From: Shewanella saliphila
Lineage (GTDB): Bacteria > Pseudomonadota > Gammaproteobacteria > Enterobacterales > Shewanellaceae
DNA: 64,000 nt
Assembly: GCF_014648295.1 (NCBI RefSeq)
Contig: NZ_BMQV01000008.1
Coordinates: 1 to 64,000, forward strand
Reading direction: 5' to 3'
In this document: in pieces, positions 18,434-28,700 of the stretch
Numbering within the stretch: the first letter of the stretch is position 1
How the letters are laid out: each line of letters starts with the position of its first letter
The notes under the pieces: model-generated
What the model was told of the DNA's origin: nothing
The model's input: only the letters and a program-made list of their open reading frames with translations
Database searches by the model: none
Position numbers and translations under genes: made by a program

Positions 18434-21340
18434 ATGCCTTTTGCTTTAGGTCAACGCTGGATTAGTGATACCGAGTCGGAGCTCGGATTAGGAACCGTCG
18501 TTCAAATTGAAGGCCGCATGGTTACGCTGCTGTTCCCTGCCACTGGAGAAAACCGGATGTTTTCTCGCAGTGAAGCTCCCCTAACTCGGGTTATTTTTAA
18601 TCCTGGTGACACCGTTGAAAGTGGTGAAGGCTGGAGTATCACCATTAACGAGGTTGAAGAAAAAAACCAACTGGTGATTTACCACGGTATTCACAGTGAC
18701 ACTCAAGAAAACGTTAGCCTGCGCGAAACAATGCTCAGCCATAATATTCGTTTTAACAAGCCTCAAGACCGCTTGTTTGCTGGGCAAATTGATCGCTTAG
18801 AACGCTTTGGTGTACGTTACCAATGCCAGTTATTGCGCCATAAATTAGCCACATCAGATTTATTGGGACAACAAGGCCCACGTGTTGGTCTTATTGCCCA
18901 CCAGCAGTGGATTGCCCACGAAGTCGGTCGTCGTTATGCGCCGCGGGTTTTACTTGCCGATGAAGTCGGTTTAGGTAAAACCATTGAAGCTGGCCTGATT
19001 ATTCATCAGCAGTTACTCACCGGTCGCGCTGAGCGTATTTTAGTGATTGTGCCAGACACCCTGCGCCATCAGTGGTTAGTTGAAATGCTGCGTCGTTTTA
19101 ACCTGCGCTTTTCAGTATTTGACGAAGACCGCTGTGTTGAAGCCTATGCCGACAATGACAACCCATTTTATACCGAACAGTTAATCATTTGCTCACTTGA
19201 CCTACTGCGCAAGAAAAAGCGCCTAGAGCAAGCTTTAGACGCTGACTGGGACTTAATGGTTGTCGACGAAGCCCATCACTTAGAATGGTCTGAAGACGCG
19301 CCAAGCCGTGCTTATCAAATCGTAGAAGCATTAAGTGAAGTGGTACCTGGCGTATTGTTATTAACCGCAACGCCAGATCAGCTCGGCCATCAAAGCCACT
19401 TTGCACGTTTGCGCTTGCTCGATCCCGATCGTTTTTATGATTACGACGCATTTTTAGCAGAAGAATCAAGCTACAAAGATGTAGCCGAAGCGGCCGAAGC
19501 ATTAAGCAAAGACAGCAAATTACCCGACAGTGCCATCAACAGCTTAACCGAATTGCTCAGCGAAAAAGACATTGAGCCAAGCATTCGCTTAATCCAGGCA
19601 AAAGACGTTGATAGCGAGCTACAGCAAGCGGCGCGCCAAGACTTATTACAAGAATTGTTAGACCGTCACGGTACAGGCCGCGTGCTTTACCGTAACAGCC
19701 GCGCTTCGGTAAAGGGTTTCCCTACGCGTTTCTTTAATGCTTATCCGCAAAAGATGCCTGAACAATATATTACCGCTGAGCGGGTCAATGCCATGATGGG
19801 CAGCGCCAAAACCGCCCAGGCTAAAGCGGTACAGGCATTAAGCCCAGAAAAGCTTTATCAAGCCTTTGAAAACGACAGCGCCAGTTGGTGGAAGTTTGAT
19901 CCTCGCGTGGATTGGCTCATCGATTTCTTAAAAAATCATCGCAGCAAAAAAGTGCTGATTATTGCCAGCCAAGCAGAAACAGCATTAAGCCTTGAAGAAG
20001 CGCTGCGTACCCGCGAAGGGATCCAGGCCACCGTATTCCACGAAGGCATGTCAATCATCGAGCGTGATAAAGCCGGTGCTTACTTTGCCCAAGAAGAAGG
20101 CGGTGCACAGGCATTAATTTGCTCTGAAATCGGCTCTGAAGGACGTAACTTCCAGTTTGCCAGCCACCTTGTGTTGTTCGACTTGCCGCTCAACCCTGAC
20201 TTACTTGAGCAACGTATCGGCCGTTTAGACCGTATCGGCCAGCTTAATGATATTCAAATACATTTGCCGTACTTAAGTGACACAGCACAAGAGCGTTTAA
20301 TGCGTTGGTATCACGAAGGCCTTAATGCATTTGAGTTAACTTGCCCAAGTGGTCATGTGCTATTTGGTGAGTTTGCAGACGAACTCATTGACGTACTTAG
20401 CAACGATGACGAAGATGCCATGGTGCAATTACTTAACCATACTCAGCATCGCTATAAAGAACTCAAGCATGCCATGGAACAAGGCCGCGATAAGCTGCTA
20501 GAAATCAACTCACATGGTGGCGAGCGTGCTAATGCGTTAATTCAACGTTTGTCAGACAGCGACAACGACACCCACTTAATTGGTTCGGTTATTCGCTTAT
20601 GGGACATTATTGGTGTTGATCAAGAAGATCGCGGTGAAAACTCGATTATTTTGCGCCCAAGCGAGCACATGATGTTCCCGACATATCCTGGTTTATATGA
20701 AGACGGTGTCACCGTGACGTTTGACCGTAACACCGCCTTGTCGCGTGATGATATTGCGTTTATTTCGCAAGAACATCCGTTAGTGCAAACCGGCTTAGAT
20801 TTAATCACAGGCTCAGAAACTGGTACCACTAGCGTCGCCATTCTTAAAAACAAAGCGCTACCAGCAGGCACATTGTTTTTAGAATTGATTTACATGGCAG
20901 ATGCATCAGCCCCTAAATCTACTCAGCTTTACCGTTATTTACCGCCTACGCCTATCCGTATATTGCTAGACAAAAATGGCTTAAATATGTCCGATAAAGT
21001 CGACTATGCTAGCTTTGATAAGCAACTTAGCGCGGTTAACCGACACATTGCCAGTAAGTTGGTCAATGCATCACAGCCTATTTTGCACCCGTTATTTGCT
21101 AAAGGTGAAGAACACGCCAAGCAAGCGCTTAACGATTTAGTCTCGGATGCAAGGGCTAAAATGACCCAGCAATTAACCGGTGAGCTTGAACGACTTGAAG
21201 CCCTAAAAGCCGTTAACCCGAACATTCGCGAAGATGAGCTCGACTATATTCGCAATCAAATGGTCGAGTTAACTGACTACATGGACAATAGCCAGTTACA
21301 GCTTGATGCCATCCGTATGGTGTTAGTGAGCCATGTGTAA
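18434..21340 (+). CDS. rapA: RNA polymerase-associated Swi2/Snf2 ATPase RapA
   Basis: A 968-residue protein, the full length of E. coli RapA (also 968). RapA binds core RNA polymerase and uses ATP to recycle it from post-transcription complexes. N-terminal Tudor-like domains ([21 protein letters not shown]) precede helicase lobe 1 (Walker [14 protein letters not shown] near 176, DEAH box [10 protein letters not shown]). Lobe 2 ([35 protein letters not shown]) and the RapA-specific C-terminal region follow. It is a single-gene unit ending in a strong terminator. Confidence 0.98.
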   Translation: MPFALGQRWISDTESELGLGTVVQIEGRMVTLLFPATGENRMFSRSEAPLTRVIFNPGDTVESGEGWSITINEVEEKNQLVIYHGIHSDTQENVSLRETMLSHNIRFNKPQDRLFAGQIDRLERFGVRYQCQLLRHKLATSDLLGQQGPRVGLIAHQQWIAHEVGRRYAPRVLLADEVGLGKTIEAGLIIHQQLLTGRAERILVIVPDTLRHQWLVEMLRRFNLRFSVFDEDRCVEAYADNDNPFYTEQLIICSLDLLRKKKRLEQALDADWDLMVVDEAHHLEWSEDAPSRAYQIVEALSEVVPGVLLLTATPDQLGHQSHFARLRLLDPDRFYDYDAFLAEESSYKDVAEAAEALSKDSKLPDSAINSLTELLSEKDIEPSIRLIQAKDVDSELQQAARQDLLQELLDRHGTGRVLYRNSRASVKGFPTRFFNAYPQKMPEQYITAERVNAMMGSAKTAQAKAVQALSPEKLYQAFENDSASWWKFDPRVDWLIDFLKNHRSKKVLIIASQAETALSLEEALRTREGIQATVFHEGMSIIERDKAGAYFAQEEGGAQALICSEIGSEGRNFQFASHLVLFDLPLNPDLLEQRIGRLDRIGQLNDIQIHLPYLSDTAQERLMRWYHEGLNAFELTCPSGHVLFGEFADELIDVLSNDDEDAMVQLLNHTQHRYKELKHAMEQGRDKLLEINSHGGERANALIQRLSDSDNDTHLIGSVIRLWDIIGVDQEDRGENSIILRPSEHMMFPTYPGLYEDGVTVTFDRNTALSRDDIAFISQEHPLVQTGLDLITGSETGTTSVAILKNKALPAGTLFLELIYMADASAPKSTQLYRYLPPTPIRILLDKNGLNMSDKVDYASFDKQLSAVNRHIASKLVNASQPILHPLFAKGEEHAKQALNDLVSDARAKMTQQLTGELERLEALKAVNPNIREDELDYIRNQMVELTDYMDNSQLQLDAIRMVLVSHV

Positions 21341-21375
21341 CCCCTATTACAATAGGGAATACATTTAGTACTTTG

Positions 21376-21409
21376 ATAATGCCCTGTTTTCAGGGCATTA
21401 TTGTTTTTA
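21376..21409 (+). terminator. Terminator of rapA
   Basis: ATAATGCCCTG, loop TTTT, CAGGGCATTAT followed by TGTTTTT. It overlaps nothing essential but sits only 19 bp before the start of the next gene, so some read-through into that gene is possible. Confidence 0.85.
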
Positions 21410-21427
21410 TTTCACAGTGAGGTTTTA

Positions 21428-22300
21428 GTGCGCACAATACAATTTTGCCAATTAATGCTTATCGCAATCGGGTTGTGGGTTGTTGCACCCGCGGTAACGG
21501 CGCAGCAAAAGTATGCCCACTTAAACGCCAATGAAATTAAATTTGTCACTATCGACGGCAAAAAAATCGAAATATTAGTCCGTTCGTGGGAGAGCAAAAA
21601 GCAATTTGGCTCAATGGTTATTATTGGCCCGTCAGATACCGATGCCGATGCCAACGGCCTGGTCAATTACTTGCGCACCCACATCAATACTCGCGGCTGG
21701 GCAAGTATTACTCTAACCCCAGCTAAAGGGCTTTATCGTCCTAATTATGCCACCAAACCTGAAGATATTAGCGAAGCCGGAGAGGAGCAAATTACTCTAG
21801 GCACCAATAAAAGCATCCCAAAATATACGTCAGAGCAATTACTCGAGCTGCGTAATTTTCAACAAGCGGCACTCAGCGAAACCATTAATCAGCTTGGCTC
21901 AACGTTAGGTTTATTTCCCGGTGCCAATATTTTAATTGCCATTGATGACAGTGCTGGCATGGTGACTAATTTGTTGTATGACAAAAAGATCCCCAATCCA
22001 GATGTGTTTGTAGTCGTTAATCCATATCGTGAATTTGAATATTTGATTGACTCGCAAAGCCAGCGAAAATCGATAGCAGAACAATTAGTGACCATGTCAT
22101 TACCCATTCTAGACTTGCAATCAGGAGACGGGCATCCAATTTCTATTGCAGATGCTTCAACTAGGCTCAACTACAATCAGGTCAAACCGCCACGTTATTA
22201 CCGTCAATATCAAATGAGCTTAGATTTTAGCAACCAAAGCGGCTGGGAAGAGGCCCTTAATCAAATTGAGGGCTTTTCAAGAAGCGCTATCGGCCGCTAA
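21428..22300 (+). CDS. DUF3530 family exported protein
   Basis: A 290-residue protein with a signal peptide (RTIQFCQLMLIAIGLWVVAPAVTAQ) and a DUF3530-type alpha/beta-hydrolase-like body (GSMVIIGPSDTDADANGLVNYLRTHINTRGWASITLTP). The GTG at 21428 is preferred to an upstream TTG because GAGG lies six bases before it. It follows rapA closely. No complete catalytic triad can be assigned by eye. The location is probably periplasmic; the function is unknown. Confidence 0.8.
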   Translation: MRTIQFCQLMLIAIGLWVVAPAVTAQQKYAHLNANEIKFVTIDGKKIEILVRSWESKKQFGSMVIIGPSDTDADANGLVNYLRTHINTRGWASITLTPAKGLYRPNYATKPEDISEAGEEQITLGTNKSIPKYTSEQLLELRNFQQAALSETINQLGSTLGLFPGANILIAIDDSAGMVTNLLYDKKIPNPDVFVVVNPYREFEYLIDSQSQRKSIAEQLVTMSLPILDLQSGDGHPISIADASTRLNYNQVKPPRYYRQYQMSLDFSNQSGWEEALNQIEGFSRSAIGR

Positions 22301-22338
22301 CTCGGGCTTAATAAACCTATGCCATCACGGCCAAAGCG

Positions 22339-23145
22339 TTACCACCAAGATTGTCTTGATTGATAGTTTTTGTCTGGCTTTTTGGTTTGCCTTATCGCAG
22401 CAATAACGCGATTTTTACCCATTAATAAGCGAATTTGGCTCAAAGATTCTCGCGCTAATAAGCTCCTCACTGTGCCAGTCCAATTTTGGTTAATACTGCG
22501 CTTAATGGCAGCATTAGCATCCGGAGAGGTCTGCATTATTTTTTGCGCTAAAGCGAGTGCGGTTTCATATGGCGTATCGCTGATTTCACTAACCAGCCCA
22601 AGTTCAAGTGCTTGTGGCGCGGTCAAAATATCTGCGCTGTAAGTGAGCATTAATGCTTTATCTTTGGCGATGATTTGTCTTAATGCCACCAGTCCAGCCA
22701 TATCAGGTACTAAGCCCCACTTAGCCTCCATAATCGACAACTTACATTCAGGGCTGGCAATACGAACATCTGCACCTAAGGCTATTTGGGTGCCACCGCC
22801 ATAACAACAGCCCTGTAAAACGGCAATCACGGGGATGGGTAAACGCTGCCAACCAAGAGACACTCTCTGAGCTAAATTGGCGTTACCAGGTAACCATTTA
22901 AACAACAACTTTGCCGCTTTACTTGGCGAGCTTGCCACACTCTTAACATCGAGTCCAGAACAGAAATTACCTTCAGCACCCGACAAAATAACGGCATTGA
23001 TGCGTTTATCTTTTGCCAATTGTTTAATGACCTTATCTATCGCTTTAAACATCTCGTAACTGAGTGCATTAATTTTACTGGGGCGGTTTAAGCAGACATG
23101 GGCAATGCCTTGCTCAATATTAAGTGTGACTAAATCCGTTTCCAT
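22339..23145 (-). CDS. Enoyl-CoA hydratase/isomerase (crotonase) family protein
   Basis: A 268-residue crotonase-fold protein. Visible features are the CoA/oxyanion-hole segments NAVILSGAEGNFCSGLDVKSV and PVIAVLQGCCYGGGTQIALGADVRIA, and MEAKWGLVPDMAG. The lysine in MEAKWGL replaces the more usual catalytic Glu region, so an isomerase or other crotonase reaction is possible rather than classical hydration. It is not linked to other beta-oxidation genes here. Substrate unknown. It is convergent with the DUF3530 gene. Confidence 0.88.
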   Translation of the reverse strand: METDLVTLNIEQGIAHVCLNRPSKINALSYEMFKAIDKVIKQLAKDKRINAVILSGAEGNFCSGLDVKSVASSPSKAAKLLFKWLPGNANLAQRVSLGWQRLPIPVIAVLQGCCYGGGTQIALGADVRIASPECKLSIMEAKWGLVPDMAGLVALRQIIAKDKALMLTYSADILTAPQALELGLVSEISDTPYETALALAQKIMQTSPDANAAIKRSINQNWTGTVRSLLARESLSQIRLLMGKNRVIAAIRQTKKPDKNYQSRQSWW

Positions 23146-23557
23146 AAATAATTTCCGTTTATCTGGTCTGTCCAGTCTTTAGGTTACCATATAAGACATT
23201 GCGCCTAGTAGGAATAATATTTATTGTCAAAATAGTTACATTGGTCAAATTATTGCCACAGTTTTACAGTGAAATGATATTGTTTGGGCAGAAATGATTT
23301 AGAATGAATTTCCGTGCAAGCTGTTGTTGCGGTTGTTAATCAGCTTTTTGATAAACCAGAATGAGAGCAAATACACATTTTATGTTACAGAATTGTTTTT
23401 AATTATCCTTGTTCGTCATTTTTGTTAACAATTGCGTATAATAAACAATTAAACACAAAGTACTGTAAAACAGTCTTATAATAAAGATACGTCTCGTGTC
23501 GCTCACAGTTGATTTGATGAGTGTTTCCAAAAGACGAATTAAGGAACCCTTGGCACA
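23146..23557. promoter_or_regulatory. Long intergenic region before the REC-CheC gene
   Basis: 412 bp of AT-rich DNA between divergent genes. I found no ORF with a ribosome-binding site and no clear operator. A TATAAT at 23437-23442 could be a -10 box for the REC-CheC/diguanylate-cyclase operon, but no well-spaced -35 box accompanies it. Confidence 0.25.
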
Positions 23558-24553
23558 ATGACCATACCGATATTGATATGTGATGATTCAGCATTAGCCA
23601 GAAAACAAATGGCACGCACCCTTCCCAAAGATTGGGATGTAGAAATCAGCTACGCTGCAAATGGTGCCGAAGGCCTCGAAGTTATCCGCGCGGGCAAAGG
23701 TGAAATCGTCTTTCTCGACCTTAACATGCCCGTCATGGACGGTTATGAAGTACTGCAAGCGGTTCAACAACAAGACTTACCCGCATTAATTATTGTCGTC
23801 TCGGGCGACATTCAAATTAAAGCCCACGAGCGAGTCAAAGCCTTAGGTGCACTCGACTTTATTCAAAAGCCCGTCAGTGCTGATGCAATCAGCAATATTC
23901 TCCAAGAGTACGGCATTCTCACCCTGACTCAAGGCCAGCAAGCCGAAGACACCCCTATGGTAAAAGTTGATATGCGCGATGCATGTCAAGAAATTGCCAA
24001 CGTTGCCATGGGGCGCGCAGCAGACTTACTTGCCAAGCTGCTTGATGTGTTTGTATTACTCCCCATACCTAATGTCAACGTGTTAGAAGTCAGTGAGCTC
24101 ACCATGGCATTAAAAGCCACCGAGCGCAGCTCTACAGTCTCAGGCTTATGCCAGGGCTTTATTGGCGCGGGCATTGCCGGTGAAGCGTTATTACTGTTTC
24201 ATGATTCGAGTTTTGAAGACATGGCCAAGCTCATGGGGTTAGAAAACCCAGATGACATTAATACCGAAATTGAAGTCATGATGGACACGGGTAACGTGCT
24301 AATTGGCGCTTTTTTAAATGGCATTTCAGAACAGCTTGATATGAAGTTTAGTCAGGCGCATCCAGTGGTGCTTGGCAGACATTGTAGTGTCAATGAGTTG
24401 ATCCACGACAATTCAGAAAAGTGGCAGCGCACACTGGCTATGGAAATTAACTATCGCATTGAAGATTACAACATTCAGTGCGACTTGCTACTGCTGTTTA
24501 CTGAAGACTCAATCCCTACGCTTAACTACAAGCTTGGCTACCTACTCGACTAA
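23558..24553 (+). CDS. Response regulator with CheC-type phosphatase domain
   Basis: A 331-residue protein with an N-terminal receiver domain (acid pocket D9/D10, phospho-acceptor D54 in FLDLNMP, K of FIQKP). It is fused to a CheC-like domain (about 140-331). The first phosphatase motif, DACQEIANVA, fits (D/S)xxxExxN. The second, EVMMDTGN, has Asp where Glu is expected. Proteins of this layout may dephosphorylate their own or another receiver. It is followed 15 bp later by a diguanylate cyclase, so the pair probably couples phospho-signalling to c-di-GMP. AAGGAACCC serves as ribosome-binding site. Confidence 0.88.
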   Translation: MTIPILICDDSALARKQMARTLPKDWDVEISYAANGAEGLEVIRAGKGEIVFLDLNMPVMDGYEVLQAVQQQDLPALIIVVSGDIQIKAHERVKALGALDFIQKPVSADAISNILQEYGILTLTQGQQAEDTPMVKVDMRDACQEIANVAMGRAADLLAKLLDVFVLLPIPNVNVLEVSELTMALKATERSSTVSGLCQGFIGAGIAGEALLLFHDSSFEDMAKLMGLENPDDINTEIEVMMDTGNVLIGAFLNGISEQLDMKFSQAHPVVLGRHCSVNELIHDNSEKWQRTLAMEINYRIEDYNIQCDLLLLFTEDSIPTLNYKLGYLLD

Positions 24554-24568
24554 CGCCGGATAATAATT

Positions 24569-25525
24569 ATGTCTAATGACCAAAGTGCGATGAATGAACT
24601 TCACTGGCTAATTGATATGGTACAAACCATTGAAGTGGGCCTAGTAGTGCTTGATCGCGATTATAATATTCAGCTGTGGAACGGGTTTATGGAAAACCAC
24701 AGTGGCGTGTCGCCTAACTCTATTAAAGGTGGCAACCTGTTCGAAAAGTTTCCAGATTTACCGAGCGACTGGCTTAAACAAAAAATGGAATCGGTATTTT
24801 TATTAAAAAACCGTACTTTTATTAGTTGGGAGCAACGGCCATACGTGTTTAAATTTAAAAACTATCGTCCGGTGACGGGTCGTGCTGATTTTATGTTTCA
24901 AAACGTCACGCTATTGCCGTTGGCATCGTTAACCGGTGAAATTACCCATATCAGTATTATTGTTTATGACGTAACAGACATTGCAGTCAATAAGCTGCAA
25001 TTAAAGTCTGCCAATGAGCAATTAGAAGAGCTGAGCCAAACAGACGGTTTAACCCAACTGCACAACCGCCGTTACTGGCAAATTTGCATGGAAAAAGAGT
25101 TTGAACGTCATTCGCGCTATGGCGACACTTCAACCTTGGTAATGATTGATATTGACCACTTTAAGCAGGTCAACGACAAATATGGCCACCCTGCTGGCGA
25201 CAAAGTCATTCAGCACATTGCTTATTTGTTAAAACAGTCGCTACGTGAAACCGATTGCGCCGGGCGCTATGGTGGTGAAGAGTTTGCCGTGGTGCTGTCT
25301 AAAACCACAGCAGAAGAAGCCTTGCACTTTACTGAACGGTTAAGAAAACGCATTGAAGAGTCAGAAATTGCTTTTGAAAACCGTCTAATCAAAGTCACGG
25401 TGAGCTTAGGCATTAACGATTTAAGCGAACAACTCGACAACAGTTCAAACTGGTTATCGGGAGCCGATAAAGCACTTTATATCGCCAAGCAACAAGGGCG
25501 AAATAAGAGCATTGTATTCAAATAG
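24569..25525 (+). CDS. PAS-GGDEF diguanylate cyclase
   Basis: A 318-residue cytosolic protein. The N-terminal PAS sensor is LIDMVQTIEVGLVVLDRDYNIQLWNGFMENHSG. The GGDEF domain has the intact active site GGEEF (about 235-239) and an inhibitory I-site RETD five residues before it. It should therefore make c-di-GMP with product feedback. It has no EAL domain. It is co-transcribed with the REC-CheC gene, whose regulator may control it. A strong terminator follows. Confidence 0.94.
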   Translation: MSNDQSAMNELHWLIDMVQTIEVGLVVLDRDYNIQLWNGFMENHSGVSPNSIKGGNLFEKFPDLPSDWLKQKMESVFLLKNRTFISWEQRPYVFKFKNYRPVTGRADFMFQNVTLLPLASLTGEITHISIIVYDVTDIAVNKLQLKSANEQLEELSQTDGLTQLHNRRYWQICMEKEFERHSRYGDTSTLVMIDIDHFKQVNDKYGHPAGDKVIQHIAYLLKQSLRETDCAGRYGGEEFAVVLSKTTAEEALHFTERLRKRIEESEIAFENRLIKVTVSLGINDLSEQLDNSSNWLSGADKALYIAKQQGRNKSIVFK

Positions 25526-25540
25526 TGTTAATCGTTGTAA

Positions 25541-25575
25541 ACAAAAAAACGCTCATCATCGATGAGCGTTTTTTT
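25541..25575. terminator. Bidirectional terminator between the diguanylate cyclase gene and rraB
   Basis: AAAAAAACGCTCATC, loop ATC, GATGAGCGTTTTTTT. A perfect stem with poly-A and poly-T flanks that serves both convergent units. Confidence 0.92.
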
Positions 25576-25599
25576 GTAACGGTGCATTAACGGTATCGA

Positions 25600-26013
25600 T
25601 TAATGAAATGAATCAGCGCTCTCTTCATCATCTTCTTCGTCATCATCCATATCAGCGTCGTCACCAACAAAGTAAGTGCCCCACCCGTCATAATCCACTT
25701 TTTGCTTCACGGCGAGCTGTATCAACTGTTCGCAGGCTTTATCAAGTAATGGCGCTTCCAGTTTATGATAAGCAATCGCATCAAAACAGAAAATAACTGA
25801 ACCATCTTCAAGTTCCATTTCTTCAGCATCGTTAACTTCAAAACCAAGCTTAAATGCATCAACAGCGGCTTTTTCTAAACGATCAAAATTGGTCGCAGAA
25901 AAATGATGTTCAATTGTATATTCCGCATCAGGCTCTGAACCATCAGCAAGTAAGGCATCAACAATTTCGCGGTTTTCAGCAAATTGCTCTTTTAACTGAC
26001 GCTCGACAGACAT
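25600..26013 (-). CDS. rraB: Ribonuclease E inhibitor RraB
   Basis: A 137-residue cytosolic protein matching E. coli Rra[46 protein letters not shown], and the acidic C-terminal tail [12 protein letters not shown]. RraB binds the RNase E C-terminal scaffold and lowers its activity on subsets of mRNAs. The start has CGGAG eight bases upstream. It is probably a single gene convergent with the diguanylate cyclase operon. Confidence 0.95.
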   Translation of the reverse strand: MSVERQLKEQFAENREIVDALLADGSEPDAEYTIEHHFSATNFDRLEKAAVDAFKLGFEVNDAEEMELEDGSVIFCFDAIAYHKLEAPLLDKACEQLIQLAVKQKVDYDGWGTYFVGDDADMDDDEEDDEESADSFH

Positions 26014-26082
26014 GGATTACTCCGTTAATAAACACAAAAATTTTAGCCAATTATACTCAAACTCAAATAAGTTGCGAACTTA

Positions 26083-26826
26083 TCACTCAGGTTTAGTCGT
26101 TACTTTTTGATTTAACGCTAGTGCTTCTTGGTTTATCTCAGCCAACTTAGCCGACATGGCTTGATGCACTTTCGCACTAAACGCTTTTACATCACTTTTA
26201 GTTAAACCTTCTGTCGGTATTGGCTCTATCATTTCAACAATCACCACGCCGTTATTCCAGCGGTTTAAATTAATGTGATTTTGACAAGACGCCAATACGG
26301 GTACCACAGGCACCTGTGCACTAATGGCTGTATGAAACGCTCCCACTTTAAAAGGCAATAAACCACGCCCACGCGAGCGAGTCCCCTCAGGGAAAATCCA
26401 TACAGACAACAGCTTGGTTTTCATTTTCTCAACGGTTTTGGCCATAGTATCAAACGCACTATGACGGTTTTTGCGGTCAATCAGAATATTACCTGACAAC
26501 CAATAAATTTGGCCAAACAATGGCATCCACGCCAGACTTTTCTTACCTAAACTCACCGTACCCTTTGGCACTGCAGAAGTATGAGTAAATAAATCAAAGT
26601 TATTTTGGTGATTAGCTAAATATATACACGGCTGTTGTTTGTCACTCACCGGATTGGTTCGAGTGATCACTTTAATGCCAAGCACAGGAGCTACAGAGGA
26701 AAAAATCTTAGCGATGACATGTACGTTGTCGCGATGCATTGGTCTAATAAGACAAAATACAATTGCAAATACAAAGGCTAAAAACAATAACACGGCGAGG
26801 ATAATTGAACGAGCGATAAGCAGCAC
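26083..26826 (-). CDS. plsC: 1-acyl-sn-glycerol-3-phosphate acyltransferase
   Basis: A 247-residue inner-membrane enzyme that makes phosphatidic acid in phospholipid synthesis. It has an N-terminal membrane helix, the HX4D motif NHQNNFD, GKKSLAWMPLFGQIYWLSGNILIDR, and the substrate motif FPEGTRSRGRGLLPFK. Similarity to E. coli PlsC runs the whole length. The GTG at 26826 is chosen because AGGAG lies six bases before it and because it matches the E. coli N-terminus; an upstream TTG lacks a site. Confidence 0.95.
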   Translation of the reverse strand: MLLIARSIILAVLLFLAFVFAIVFCLIRPMHRDNVHVIAKIFSSVAPVLGIKVITRTNPVSDKQQPCIYLANHQNNFDLFTHTSAVPKGTVSLGKKSLAWMPLFGQIYWLSGNILIDRKNRHSAFDTMAKTVEKMKTKLLSVWIFPEGTRSRGRGLLPFKVGAFHTAISAQVPVVPVLASCQNHINLNRWNNGVVIVEMIEPIPTEGLTKSDVKAFSAKVHQAMSAKLAEINQEALALNQKVTTKPE

Positions 26827-26912
26827 AGCATACTCCTGCAAAATAATTGGCGACAGTATAACGATGCAGGTCTAGGGACTCAAATATTTTGTTTACATAT
26901 GTACGCTGAAAT

Positions 26913-26939
26913 ATTCTGCCCTGCTATACAGGGCAGAAT
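26913..26939. terminator. Strong hairpin between the zinc-type permease gene and plsC
   Basis: ATTCTGCCCTG, loop CTATA, CAGGGCAGAAT: a perfect 11-bp stem with little T tract on either strand. It may be an inefficient terminator of the metal-uptake operon or an mRNA-stabilising structure. Confidence 0.5.
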
Positions 26940-27022
26940 AACACGATTTATGTGATAGCCATGCGGCACCCCAAACGCAATCAATCTCACGTTAATCGAT
27001 GATGCCACATCAAACTGACAGA

Positions 27023-27790
27023 TTAAGCAGTGGTCGAGCGAAGTTTGACTAACTGCCTAAAGACTAAAGCACTAATCGCTAAGGTGGCCACAATAGCGGC
27101 GCCACTGGGCAAATCGTATGTTGCTGACAACAACAGCCCTGCAATATAACCTACTATTCCGACAGCATATGCCCAGGCTAGCTTAGACTTACCGGTAAAT
27201 TTATTTAACGCCAATGCCGGTAATATCAACGTGCTGAACACTAAGTACACTCCAACAAGTTCTACCGACAAGGTAATCACTATGGCAAATAAAAAGTAAA
27301 AACCAGCACCATCAAGGAGCTGTGGCCTAAGCGCGATTAACACTAAAATAGCAGCAGACACCACAGCAGGTAACACAAGTTGCGACCAACTTACCCACAA
27401 AATCTGCCCAGACATTAATTGCTTTAGCAGCTCAGCACCATGGGGATCATTCGCCAGCAATAGCATGGCGGCCACAGCACTCAGTACATAAAAGCAGCCA
27501 ATCATTGCTTCCAACTCACTGGTTAGCTTTTTAGCCATCCATGCAATCACGCCAGCACCTGCAAGCGCAAATAATGCCGGCATCCACACATGCACAAAAG
27601 GCATATCCTCAATATTATGATCCATGTGCGAGACTATTGCCCCTAATGCTGCCACTTGAGCAATGGCTAAGTCGATAAAAATAATACCGCGCTTAAGCAC
27701 CTGCTGGCCTAACAACACATGAGTCGATAACACCAGTAAACCGGCGACTAACGCTGGCAGCAATATAGACAATAGCTCAGCATCAAACAT
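27023..27790 (-). CDS. znuB: Metal ABC transporter permease, ZnuB type
   Basis: A 255-residue membrane protein of the ABC-3 family with about seven to eight helices. It begins FDAELLSILLPALVAGLLVLSTHVLLGQQVLKRGIIFIDLAIAQVAALGA, the hallmark N-terminal region of zinc/manganese permeases. It lies 4 bp after the binding-protein gene and would form the inner-membrane channel of a zinc importer. There is no ATPase gene next to it. The zinc assignment rests on the family and the neighbouring binding protein; manganese is possible. Confidence 0.85.
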   Translation of the reverse strand: MFDAELLSILLPALVAGLLVLSTHVLLGQQVLKRGIIFIDLAIAQVAALGAIVSHMDHNIEDMPFVHVWMPALFALAGAGVIAWMAKKLTSELEAMIGCFYVLSAVAAMLLLANDPHGAELLKQLMSGQILWVSWSQLVLPAVVSAAILVLIALRPQLLDGAGFYFLFAIVITLSVELVGVYLVFSTLILPALALNKFTGKSKLAWAYAVGIVGYIAGLLLSATYDLPSGAAIVATLAISALVFRQLVKLRSTTA

Positions 27791-27794
27791 AAGG

Positions 27795-28700
27795 TTATTT
27801 CACCCCGTTAAGCAGTGCTAATAAGCTGTCGTATAGGCTGAATAAGTCCTGGCTTTGCTCATTGCCACCCACAGACATAGGTAGCATCAATACCGGCAAG
27901 TTAGCACGTTCACCTAACCATTTTGCACCACGTTCATCTTGATAAGACGCCACAATCACCGCCATCACATCACCTTGTTCTGCACGGGTCAGTAAGCTCG
28001 CTAGGTGGCTACTTGTTGGCGCTAAACCAGGTTTTGGCTCAAGGTCAGCCACTTGTTCAATCCCAGTCCAGTTAAATAAATAACGGAAACTCGAATGATA
28101 AGCGATGACCTTTTTACCGGCTAACCCTTTAGCTTGCTCTTGCCACTGAGGGATTTTGGCCTGCCAGCGTTGGCTAAAATCAGCAAGTGATTGCTGATAC
28201 TCGCTGCTATTTTGCGGGTCGAGTTTAATCATCTTTGCACTAAGAGCCTGAGCAATGCTCAGCATACGCTCTGGATCTAAATGTAAGTGGGGATTGCCTT
28301 TGGCATGTACATCACCCATTGAACGATCAACGCTCGCCAGTTTATCTAAGGTGTCGACTTGATCCGCAGCAAAAAATAGCCCTTTATCGGTTGATTTAAC
28401 CTTAGGGTTAGATGCTTTCATTTGCAGCATCGGCAACCAACCGATTTCTAAATCGGCACCCGCACACACCACCAAATCAGCCTGGCGCATTTTAGCAATT
28501 AAGCTCGGGCGCGCCTGCACTTGATGGGGATCTTGCATGGCTGTCGTTGCCGAATAGATGTCGGCCGACGGGGCTAAAGCTTTGGCTAAAGCCGCATACT
28601 CAGCCTCACAAGCAAACACATTAAGCTCCGCTTTTGCTGTCGCGGTAAACAGCAGTGGCATTACTGCCACTGCTAAAAGCAATTTAGAATTGATGCGCAC
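27795..28700 (-). CDS. znuA: Metal ABC transporter substrate-binding protein, ZnuA type
   Basis: A 301-residue periplasmic protein with a signal peptide (KLLLAVAVMPLLFTATAKA). The cluster A-1 fold segments are LNVFACEAEYAALAKALA, GNPHLHLDPERMLSIAQALSAKMIKLDP and VIAYHSSFRYLFNW. These include the His ligands (HLHLDP, YHSSFRY). The usual histidine-rich loop of ZnuA is nearly absent (only DVHAKGNPHLH). The GTG start is within the 3' end of the preceding outer-membrane gene (17-bp overlap) with GGAG six bases upstream, so translation is coupled. Confidence 0.87.
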   Translation of the reverse strand: MRINSKLLLAVAVMPLLFTATAKAELNVFACEAEYAALAKALAPSADIYSATTAMQDPHQVQARPSLIAKMRQADLVVCAGADLEIGWLPMLQMKASNPKVKSTDKGLFFAADQVDTLDKLASVDRSMGDVHAKGNPHLHLDPERMLSIAQALSAKMIKLDPQNSSEYQQSLADFSQRWQAKIPQWQEQAKGLAGKKVIAYHSSFRYLFNWTGIEQVADLEPKPGLAPTSSHLASLLTRAEQGDVMAVIVASYQDERGAKWLGERANLPVLMLPMSVGGNEQSQDLFSLYDSLLALLNGVK

